From: DAOTYH01 sp034435015
GTDB lineage: Bacteria; Chloroflexota; Anaerolineae; Aggregatilineales; UBA3940
Reading direction: 5' to 3'
DNA: 19,078 nucleotides
NCBI GenBank assembly: GCA_034435015.1
Contig: DAOTYH010000115.1
Span: forward strand, 1-19,078
Shown here: piece by piece, positions 7,551 to 13,531 of the stretch
How the letters are laid out: each line of letters begins with the position of its first letter
Numbering within the stretch: position 1 is the first letter of the stretch
Made by a program: the position numbers and the translations under genes
Notes under the pieces: model-generated
The model's database searches: none
Told to the model about the DNA's origin: nothing
The model's input: only the letters and a program-made list of their open reading frames with translations

Positions 7551-7579
7551 TTGACGGTTTGGGCGGCTGGTAGTATTGT
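7551..7579 (+). promoter_or_regulatory. promoter of the glycine-zipper protein-tsaB-rimI unit
   Basis: TTGACG (7551-7556), 17 bp, then TATTGT (7574-7579); the downstream leader is short and carries GAGGGGG (7597-7603) before ATG at 7614. Confidence 0.6.
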
Positions 7580-7613
7580 TGGTGTTGAATATAACCGAGG
7601 GGGAATGGTGTAA

Positions 7614-8945
7614 ATGATTGAGCAATTTATTCGTGCGCTGGCTGAGAATCTAGCCGATGTAGTGACGATTGCGGCAGTGACGGGGGTAGCGGCATGCGCT
7701 ATCCTGTTCTGGCGGGCGCGTCAGCGCCATGTCAGCCGACTGCGTGCCCGCCTGCGGGGGGAGGTCAAAGCCGCCGGCGGGATGCGGGAGGCGCTTGCCA
7801 AAGTCTTCAACGTGGACGTGGCTGAGTTTTCTGCCATCGGCGCGGTCACATTGGTAGATATTGCGTGGCATTACAGCATGGCTGACCCGGCCATCTGGGA
7901 TCATTTTCAGGGGCCGGGCGCTGACCATATGACGGACGCCATCCAAAACCTGGACGTGTTGAAGGCCAGCCTGGGAGATCAATCTCCTTCTATTCTGGGC
8001 CACATCGCGGAGTACCTCAAGCAGTTGGAAGCCTCGCAGGTCTTCCATGATCTGCTGGAGCGCCTGTCTGTGCTGGGCAGTGCTGGCGATGCGGCCGCTG
8101 ATGTGCTCCACACGCCGGCTGTGACCCTGATCGAGACCCTGACGAGACAGGCCGCCAAAACGTTGGAAGGCGCGGCCAAGACGGTTGCCCTAGGCGAGTC
8201 AGGCCTGATCCACCACATTCCGCTGGTGACGATTGGTTTTGCTACCTATAGAGCTTGGCGGCGCTCCCAGCAGGGAGCGGGCCTGTGGCGCAACGTTGAG
8301 TTTGCGGCTATTGAGGTCACGACCCGTGCCGGCGGCGGACTCCTAGGCGGGCAGGTGGGCGGTACAATTGGGACGCTGATCGCGCCCGGCATCGGAACTA
8401 TCGTTGGAGGGGTCGCCGGCGCGGTTGCCGGCGCGGTTGGCGGTGCTGTGCTGGGCGAGCAGATCAAGCAGAGCCATGTCCGGCAGGCCCAGAAGAGGCT
8501 TGAAGCCTCGCTGAACCAGCTCGGCGGGGCTTATCTGGAGGATGCGGCCCGCTTCCGTCAGTTGACAGAGGTCTTCATTGCACAGGAGCGGGAGTATACC
8601 CGCAACCTGCTGGAGACGCGCCGCCGCCTGCGCCGTTATGCGATGCCTTGGCGGATGCTCTGGCCGGATGAAAAGCTGATCCTGCTTCAGGAAACAGTGG
8701 CTATGGCACAGGCCCGCTTGAGCGAGATCAAGCAGGGGACGCTTGAGGCGGTTGAGCGTCTGGAGTACATGCGGGATCAGAAGCTCCATCGCCAGATGGG
8801 AATCCTGTTGTGGAATAATCCGGCCCTGCGCCAGCAATTGAATTGTGAACCAGAACTGGTCGAGGCAGTGGGAGATGCCAGCCAGCGGTTTCAATCGGAG
8901 ATGACCCATCTGGGCCGGCTTCAGCCGGGGAGTGTGGTAGCGTGA
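7614..8945 (+). CDS. uncharacterised membrane protein with glycine zipper
   Basis: Not recognised as a known family. The 443 residues contain an N-terminal membrane anchor (about 14-34, ending FWRARQRHVSRLRARLR, a strongly positive stop-transfer), a mixed helical part (about 60-195), a short hydrophobic stretch IHHIPLVTIGFATY (199-212), and a glycine zipper at about 240-281 rich in GxxxG steps (GGVAGAVAGAVGGAVLGEQI). Basic and amphipathic helices (about 285-395) likely to form a coiled coil follow. Glycine zippers of this type insert in or oligomerise at membranes (as in small lipoproteins or phage tape-measure proteins). It has its own promoter, and its TGA overlaps the GTG of tsaB by 4 nt, so tsaB translation is probably coupled to it. 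The coding frame is certain; the function is unknown. Confidence 0.85.
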   Translation: MIEQFIRALAENLADVVTIAAVTGVAACAILFWRARQRHVSRLRARLRGEVKAAGGMREALAKVFNVDVAEFSAIGAVTLVDIAWHYSMADPAIWDHFQGPGADHMTDAIQNLDVLKASLGDQSPSILGHIAEYLKQLEASQVFHDLLERLSVLGSAGDAAADVLHTPAVTLIETLTRQAAKTLEGAAKTVALGESGLIHHIPLVTIGFATYRAWRRSQQGAGLWRNVEFAAIEVTTRAGGGLLGGQVGGTIGTLIAPGIGTIVGGVAGAVAGAVGGAVLGEQIKQSHVRQAQKRLEASLNQLGGAYLEDAARFRQLTEVFIAQEREYTRNLLETRRRLRRYAMPWRMLWPDEKLILLQETVAMAQARLSEIKQGTLEAVERLEYMRDQKLHRQMGILLWNNPALRQQLNCEPELVEAVGDASQRFQSEMTHLGRLQPGSVVA

Positions 8946-9598
8946 TCCTTGCACTTGACACTGCTACCAGTTTCGTCAGTCTAGCCCTGCATGACGGAGA
9001 CACGATCATCGCTGAGGCGAGCTGGCGCTCCCGCGATCATCATACGGTTGAATTGGCGCCCGCCCTCGATGAGATGCTCAGGCGTGTCGGCCTTGCCCCC
9101 GCCGATTTAAGGGCTGTAGCCGTGGCCTTGGGGCCGGGGTCCTTTACCGGCCTGCGGATCGGGCTGGCGCTGGCCAAAGGGCTGGCGCTGGCGGCAGTCC
9201 CGCCGCTCCCCTTGATTGGCATCCCTACGCTTGACATTGTGGCGGCGGCTCAGCCGCATCTGGCTCCCCGCCTGTGTGCTGTGGCTCAGGCCGGACGCGG
9301 ACGCATCAACGCCGGGTTCTATGTCTGGGCGGGCGGACGGTGGCAGTCCAACGGCGGTGTCTTCCTGACTACTTGGCAGGAACTGGCGGTACGTTTGGAT
9401 GAGCCGGCACAGGTGGGGGGTGAGGTAGATACAGCAGGCCGCGAGATACTTGCGTCTATGGCCGGACGGATTATCCTTTCCCCTGTGGCTCACCGGATTC
9501 GCCGTGCAGGCTTCTTAGCCGACTTGGCCTGGGAGCGGCTGAGTGCTGGCAGGGTAGATAACCCGGCTGTTCTGGCGCCGATCTACCTGAATCCATAA
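8942..9598 (+). CDS. tsaB: tRNA threonylcarbamoyladenosine biosynthesis protein TsaB
   Basis: Inactive ASKHA-fold partner of TsaD in the TsaBDE complex that places threonylcarbamoyl on A37 of ANN-decoding tRNAs. The 218 residues have the family start ILALDTATSFVSLALHDGD, the HHTVELAPALDEML segment, and the glycine-rich GPGSFTGLRIGLALAKGLALA (about 59-79), the family hallmark; the C-terminus PAVLAPIYLNP is also typical (usually ..P.YlR). GTG at 8942 overlaps the upstream stop (GTGA), with no strong ribosome site, supporting coupling. tsaB next to rimI is a common arrangement in bacteria; tsaD and tsaE are not in this window. Confidence 0.93.
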   Translation: MILALDTATSFVSLALHDGDTIIAEASWRSRDHHTVELAPALDEMLRRVGLAPADLRAVAVALGPGSFTGLRIGLALAKGLALAAVPPLPLIGIPTLDIVAAAQPHLAPRLCAVAQAGRGRINAGFYVWAGGRWQSNGGVFLTTWQELAVRLDEPAQVGGEVDTAGREILASMAGRIILSPVAHRIRRAGFLADLAWERLSAGRVDNPAVLAPIYLNP

Positions 9599-9616
9599 GC
9601 GGAGACAGAAACTTTC

Positions 9617-10267
9617 ATGACAGATGATCGCCTGCATGTGATCATGCGCCCCATGACCGTTGATGACATTGAAGAGGTAGTGGAGCTTGATCGCCTTTCT
9701 TTCCCGACCCCATGGCCTGCCCGGACCTACCAATACGAGATCGAGAACAACGAACATGCCTTTATGCTGGTGCTTGAGCACGGCGGCGCTTCGCTTCAGC
9801 CTCGGCGGAACGGCCTGTGGGAGCGGCTGAGGCGTCTAGTTGGCACGGATACAGCGTCGCCCCGTCGTCTGGTCGGATATGCGGGTTGCTGGTACATGGC
9901 CGATGAAGCCCACATCAGCACTATTGCTGTTCATCCGGACTGGCGGGGGAAGAAGCTGGGCGATCTGATGATCTGGTGCATGGTACGGCAGGCCTTCCGA
10001 CGGGGCTCCAGCATGGTCACCCTCGAAGTGCGTGTCGGCAACACGGTAGCCCAGAACCTCTACCGGAAATACGGGTTTGAGATCGTCGGGCGGCGTAAGG
10101 GCTACTATCGCGACAACGGCGAAGACGCTTACATGATGACCCTGTCGCCCCTGGACGAGCACTGCCGGGCGCGGCAGGCTGAGTTTGGCAGGCAACTGGC
10201 TCGTTACCTGCGGGTGACGGATCGTGTGGCCGCCCCTCTTGGAGATCAGGTGGTTTCCATAGGCTGA
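9617..10267 (+). CDS. rimI: [ribosomal protein S18]-alanine N-acetyltransferase, RimI-type GNAT
   Basis: GNAT enzyme that acetylates the N-terminal Ala of ribosomal protein S18 in the classic case. Seen: IIMRPMTVDDIEEVVELDRLSFPTPW at the start, ISTIAVHPDWRGKKLGDLM (beta4 plus acetyl-CoA pyrophosphate loop R/Q-x-x-G-x-G/A, here RGKKLG), EVRVGNTVAQNLYRKYGFEIVGRRKGYY, and DAYMM, all typical of RimI. At 216 aa it is longer than usual RimI (about 150): about 25 residues are inserted between the beta2 strand and RLVGYAGCW, and about 35 extra at the C-terminus. It follows tsaB by 18 bp, with GGAGA upstream of its ATG, and a hairpin terminator follows it. Confidence 0.88.
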   Translation: MTDDRLHVIMRPMTVDDIEEVVELDRLSFPTPWPARTYQYEIENNEHAFMLVLEHGGASLQPRRNGLWERLRRLVGTDTASPRRLVGYAGCWYMADEAHISTIAVHPDWRGKKLGDLMIWCMVRQAFRRGSSMVTLEVRVGNTVAQNLYRKYGFEIVGRRKGYYRDNGEDAYMMTLSPLDEHCRARQAEFGRQLARYLRVTDRVAAPLGDQVVSIG

Positions 10268-10309
10268 ACATCCCTCTGAATAACCTGCCTTGTGATCGGC
10301 TCGATGGTT

Positions 10310-10341
10310 GAAGGGCGCAACAATGTGAATGTGCGCCCTTC
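10310..10341 (+). terminator. intrinsic terminator after rimI
   Basis: A perfect 10-bp stem GAAGGGCGCA (10310-10319) / TGCGCCCTTC (10332-10341) with a 12-nt loop. The following TTGACTTCT is only moderately T-rich and doubles as the -35 of the next promoter. Confidence 0.75.
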
Positions 10342-10369
10342 TTGACTTCTGCGGGAGAATCAATATGAT
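10342..10369 (+). promoter_or_regulatory. promoter of cbiM
   Basis: TTGACT (10342-10347), 16 bp, TATGAT (10364-10369). Predicted start near 10376, at the edge of the palindrome at 10379-10398. Confidence 0.65.
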
Positions 10370-10378
10370 AATGTTTAC

Positions 10379-10398
10379 ATCTGCAAAAGTTTGCAGAT
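10379..10398 (+). promoter_or_regulatory. candidate operator at the cbiM start site
   Basis: Perfect inverted repeat ATCTGCAAA-AG-TTTGCAGAT directly downstream of the -10 and over the probable start. Position suits repressor binding, presumably metal-responsive given the gene. The inner TGCAA-N4-TTGCA recalls the TTGCAA-N5-TTGCAA Nur (nickel-uptake regulator) box but with a different spacing, so that link is weak. It could also act as a 5' mRNA hairpin. Confidence 0.5.
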
Positions 10399-10450
10399 AA
10401 CAGTTCTCTCTTCTCTCTCGCAGTTTTCCTGAACAGGGGGTGAGTTCAAA

Positions 10451-11497
10451 ATGAATGACAGCTTGCTGAGTCCGCTTCCAATGCCACAGCTCATGCACGC
10501 GCCCGACGGGTTCTTTGCTGTGTGGTTGTCCATTGTGGGGTGGGTCGTATTGGCTGGTATGCTTGTATTAGCCGTCCGCAATACACGCACCCAGCTCGGA
10601 GACCGGCAGATTCCTCTCATGGGCATCTTGGCCGCCGCTATCTTTGCCGGTCAGATGCTTAACTTCACTATTCCGGGCGGCACGTCCGGGCATCTGCTGG
10701 GCGGTGCGTTGGCCGCTATCCTGCTGGGGCCGTGGGGCGGTATGCTGGTCATGACGGCGGTGGTGGCTATCCAGGGATTGCTGTTTCAGGACGGCGGCCT
10801 GTTGGTGATGGGGTTGAACATCATCAACATGGGTGTTATTACTGCGTTCGTGGGCTACTTTGTCTATCGGGGGCTTAAGAATCTGATCAAGGGGACTGCC
10901 GGCTCGCTGATTGCCGCGTTTATAGGGGCGTGGCTCTCTACTTTTGTCACGTCGGCGTTTGTCGCGGTGGAGCTGGCCGTGTCTGGGACATCCCCGTTGG
11001 GGGTGGCCCTGCCTGCCATGCTGGGCGTACACGCTATCATCGGGATTGGCGAGGGAATACTGACTGTGGCGGCGCTGGGCTTCATTACGGCGGTACGCCC
11101 CGATCTGATCTCTGGCGAGCAGGCCGCCGGCCAGAAGTCTGCCGGCTTGGTGCTGGGGGGACTGTTGATCGCGATGGCGCTGACCCTGCTTTCTCCGTTG
11201 GCCTCGCCCTATTCGGACGGCCTTGAGCGTATCGCAGAGGTGTTTGAAAATCCCAGCGCTGTTGAGGTTCAGCCGGTCGGCTTCAGCGTTCCGGATACGC
11301 CGCAGTTCTTTGGCACGGCCAAGGAGCCGCCCTACCAGATTCTGCCGGACTACACCATCCCCTTCTTAGGGGACAGCCCCATTGGCACGATTCTGGCCGG
11401 CGTGATTGGCGTGCTGATCGTATTTGGGGTGGCATATGGTGCGGCCCTGATCATCAGAAGACTCAGAAAGCAGAGAGCCGATCAGCCTGCCGGCTAA
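10451..11497 (+). CDS. cbiM: cobalt/nickel ECF transporter S-component CbiM fused to PDGLE-like domain
   Basis: Substrate-capture membrane subunit for Co2+ or Ni2+ uptake, often feeding cobalamin synthesis. The 348 residues contain the N-terminal motif MHAPDGF (15-21), then seven or so membrane segments, the family block NFTIPGGTSGHLLGG (71-85, with metal-site His81), and LNIINMG. A C-terminal part (about 245-340) has YSDGLERIAEVFE (a variant of the PDGLE signature) and ILPDYTIPFLGDSPIGTILAGVIG, the domain that replaces CbiN in many species. Start ATG 10451 has GGGGGTGAG upstream, but places the Met-His pair at 15-16 instead of 1-2; ATG 10493 would restore it but lacks a ribosome site. Cobalt versus nickel cannot be settled from sequence. 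Confidence 0.9.
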   Translation: MNDSLLSPLPMPQLMHAPDGFFAVWLSIVGWVVLAGMLVLAVRNTRTQLGDRQIPLMGILAAAIFAGQMLNFTIPGGTSGHLLGGALAAILLGPWGGMLVMTAVVAIQGLLFQDGGLLVMGLNIINMGVITAFVGYFVYRGLKNLIKGTAGSLIAAFIGAWLSTFVTSAFVAVELAVSGTSPLGVALPAMLGVHAIIGIGEGILTVAALGFITAVRPDLISGEQAAGQKSAGLVLGGLLIAMALTLLSPLASPYSDGLERIAEVFENPSAVEVQPVGFSVPDTPQFFGTAKEPPYQILPDYTIPFLGDSPIGTILAGVIGVLIVFGVAYGAALIIRRLRKQRADQPAG

Positions 11498-11541
11498 GGA
11501 TAAAACGCCTGTCGCGGGCTGAACAGGTTATGCGATACAAT

Positions 11542-11581
11542 ACGGGAGGTCAGGCAGTGATGCCCCTCCCGTTTGTGTTTT
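11542..11581 (+). terminator. intrinsic terminator/attenuator between cbiM and cbiQ
   Basis: Outer stem ACGGGAGG (11542-11549) / CCTCCCGT (11565-11572) encloses an inner GGCA-GTGA-TGCC hairpin (11553-11564) with a 3-nt bulge; TTGTGTTTT follows. The structure ends 15 bp before the cbiQ start, so transcription of cbiQ must pass it or begin nearby (a TACAAT at 11536-11541 has no -35). Confidence 0.75.
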
Positions 11582-11596
11582 CAGGGATCGAAACAT

Positions 11597-12391
11597 ATGC
11601 ATTTTCATCTTGCAGATGCCTATCAAGAAACCGGCAGTCTGTTGCACCGCATGGATGCACGGGTGAAGATTGTCCTTGCGCCCCTGATGATCCTGCTGAT
11701 CGGGCTGACGCCGGCAGGGGCGTTTGGGGCTTATGTCGGCTTCTTCGCGCTGGTGATGGCAGGAGCTGTTGTCGGGCGGGTCTCCCCTTGGACGGTCGTC
11801 CGGCGCTCATTTGTAGCCCTCCCTTTTGCCGCCGCCGCTGTCACGCTGATCTTTACCGTGCCGGGGAGGTCGCTGGGGGTTGTTCCGTTGCTGGGCCTGC
11901 CGGTCAGCGAGGCAGGCCTGATCCGTTTTGCCAGCATCATCTTCAAAAGCATGTTATCAGTGCAGGTAGCGGTACTGCTGGTGCTTTCGACACACTTCAC
12001 GGACATGCTATGGGCTATGGGGGCGCTTCGTGTCCCCAGGGTGCTGGTTGCGATTATCTCTTTCATGTACCGCTATGCCTTTGTGATGGCCGATGAGGCC
12101 CTCCGCCTGACGCGGGCGCGTGACTCGCGCAGTGCCGTAATTGGCGGCAATCCTCTCAGAGGACGTTCCGTGTGGTTCAACGCCAGCACAACTGGCCGTC
12201 TGATTGGCAGTCTCTTTTTGCGCAGTTTCGAACGCAGTGAGCGAGTCTATCAGGCTATGGCGGCACGCGGGTATCAGGGCCAGATCAAGCGGCTCAGCCC
12301 GCCGCCGCTCACTTTCCGCGATGTCGCGCTGGCCGCCGTCCCTTTGCTGGCCGGCGTTGCGCTGACAGTAGTTGCCTCTCTGTGGTCATGA
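11597..12391 (+). CDS. cbiQ: cobalt ECF transporter T-component CbiQ
   Basis: Transmembrane coupling subunit that links CbiM to the CbiO ATPase in cobalt/nickel ECF importers. The 264 residues include the N-terminal SLLHRMDARVKI (typical ..LDPRvKl), about five membrane segments, and the two cytoplasmic coupling helices with the short Ala-Arg-x motifs LTRARDSRS (171-179) and YQAMAARGYQG (218-228). ATG 11597 with AGGGAT upstream is chosen; GTG at 11573 would start inside the terminator tail. A gene for the CbiO ATPase does not follow: the next gene, 27 bp on, is hom. The pairing with cbiM supports cobalt/nickel over biotin or other ECF substrates. Confidence 0.9.
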   Translation: MHFHLADAYQETGSLLHRMDARVKIVLAPLMILLIGLTPAGAFGAYVGFFALVMAGAVVGRVSPWTVVRRSFVALPFAAAAVTLIFTVPGRSLGVVPLLGLPVSEAGLIRFASIIFKSMLSVQVAVLLVLSTHFTDMLWAMGALRVPRVLVAIISFMYRYAFVMADEALRLTRARDSRSAVIGGNPLRGRSVWFNASTTGRLIGSLFLRSFERSERVYQAMAARGYQGQIKRLSPPPLTFRDVALAAVPLLAGVALTVVASLWS

Positions 12392-12418
12392 TCCTTCTGT
12401 CGTGTTCTGGAGACTAAG

Positions 12419-13501
12419 ATGCCGCTCAACGTAGCCCTGCTGGGTTTTGGGAATGTAGGCCGTGCCCTTGCCGAGCTGATCCTCGCCAAGCTGGACATCC
12501 TGCGCTATGACTATGGCATCCACCTGCGGGTGGTGGGGATCAGTACCCGCAGTCATGGCCATGCTATTGATCCGACTGGTATCAGTCTGCGCACCGCGCT
12601 GGATGCCGTCCGGCATGGCTCGCGGCTCGACGGCCTGCATCAGGGAGCGTCAGTCCGCGATACCTTTCGCTTCTTAGCTGATTGCCCCGCCGATCTGGTT
12701 TTTGAATGTACGCCGACCAACCCCTATGACGGCCAGCCCGCGCTGGCATATGTCTATGGCTTGCTGGAACGCGGCATCCATGTGGTGACGGCTAACAAAG
12801 GGCCGGTGGCCTTCGGCTACCGCGAGTTGAGCGAACTGGCCGCCCGCAAGGGGGTAGGCTTTTTCTTTGAGTCAACCGTCCTCGATGGCGCACCGGTGCT
12901 TGGTCTTGGACGGGAAGGACTGCCCGCCGCCCGCATCACACGCATACGGGGCATCCTCAACAGCACAACCAACTATATCCTGACCCGCATGGAGCTGGAG
13001 GGCCTCGACTTTGAGTCTGCCCTCCGTGCGGCGCAGGCCATCGGCGTTGCCGAGAGTGATCCTTCAGTTGATATAGACGGCTGGGACGCCGCCGTCAAAA
13101 CGGTGATCCTCGCCAATGTCCTGATGGGGGCTGACCTCCGACCGGCTGATGTCCAGCGGACAGGCATCCGCCATATTACCCTCTCGGATATACAGGCCGC
13201 GCGTGCCGCAGGACAGCGCATCCGCCTGATCTGTGAGGCGGTCCGTCAGCCGGACGGAAATGTCACGGCCAGTGTCAGCCCTCAGCATGTCCCGCTTGAT
13301 GACATATTGGCGGGCATCATGGGGACAACCAGCTTGGTTGATTTCGAGTCAGATGCCATTACCCGCCTGACCCTGATTGAGCACGATACTACCCCCGCCA
13401 CGACAGCCTTCGGCATGCTGGCCGACATGATCAACATCATGCGGGGGCGTCACCATGTCGGTTTGGTACGGCTCAACGAAGACGAAGACTCTGACGTTTA
13501 A
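12419..13501 (+). CDS. hom: homoserine dehydrogenase (short form, no ACT domain)
   Basis: Reduces aspartate-4-semialdehyde to homoserine with NAD(P)H, the branch toward threonine and methionine. The 360 residues show the Rossmann start VALLGFGNVGRAL (GxGxxG at 9-14), TANKGPVA (124-131), GILNSTTNYILTRM (178-191), and the catalytic segment AESDPSVDIDGWDAAVK (211-227, ending with Lys227). The C-terminal ACT domain for threonine feedback is absent, so the enzyme is probably insensitive or regulated otherwise. GGAG (12409-12412) lies 6 nt before ATG. It sits 27 bp after cbiQ and can share its transcript. It faces mutS with only 30 bp between stops and no clear terminator. Confidence 0.93.
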   Translation: MPLNVALLGFGNVGRALAELILAKLDILRYDYGIHLRVVGISTRSHGHAIDPTGISLRTALDAVRHGSRLDGLHQGASVRDTFRFLADCPADLVFECTPTNPYDGQPALAYVYGLLERGIHVVTANKGPVAFGYRELSELAARKGVGFFFESTVLDGAPVLGLGREGLPAARITRIRGILNSTTNYILTRMELEGLDFESALRAAQAIGVAESDPSVDIDGWDAAVKTVILANVLMGADLRPADVQRTGIRHITLSDIQAARAAGQRIRLICEAVRQPDGNVTASVSPQHVPLDDILAGIMGTTSLVDFESDAITRLTLIEHDTTPATTAFGMLADMINIMRGRHHVGLVRLNEDEDSDV

Positions 13502-13531
13502 CCGGCGGGGGCATATCTTTAGATGTCTGGG

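Noticed and set aside
10268..10450. Cobalamin or metal riboswitch before cbiM
   Set aside because: The predicted leader is only about 75 nt and shows no B12-box-like conserved core; the palindrome explains the visible structure better.
11530..12096. 188-codon plus-strand frame overlapping the start of cbiQ
   Set aside because: Out of frame with cbiQ, begins before the terminator hairpin and is cysteine/arginine-rich in the way of frame shadows.
13502..13531. Bidirectional terminator between hom and mutS
   Set aside because: Only 30 bp remain and the best hairpin is 4 bp (ATCT-TT-AGAT); no terminator can be supported.
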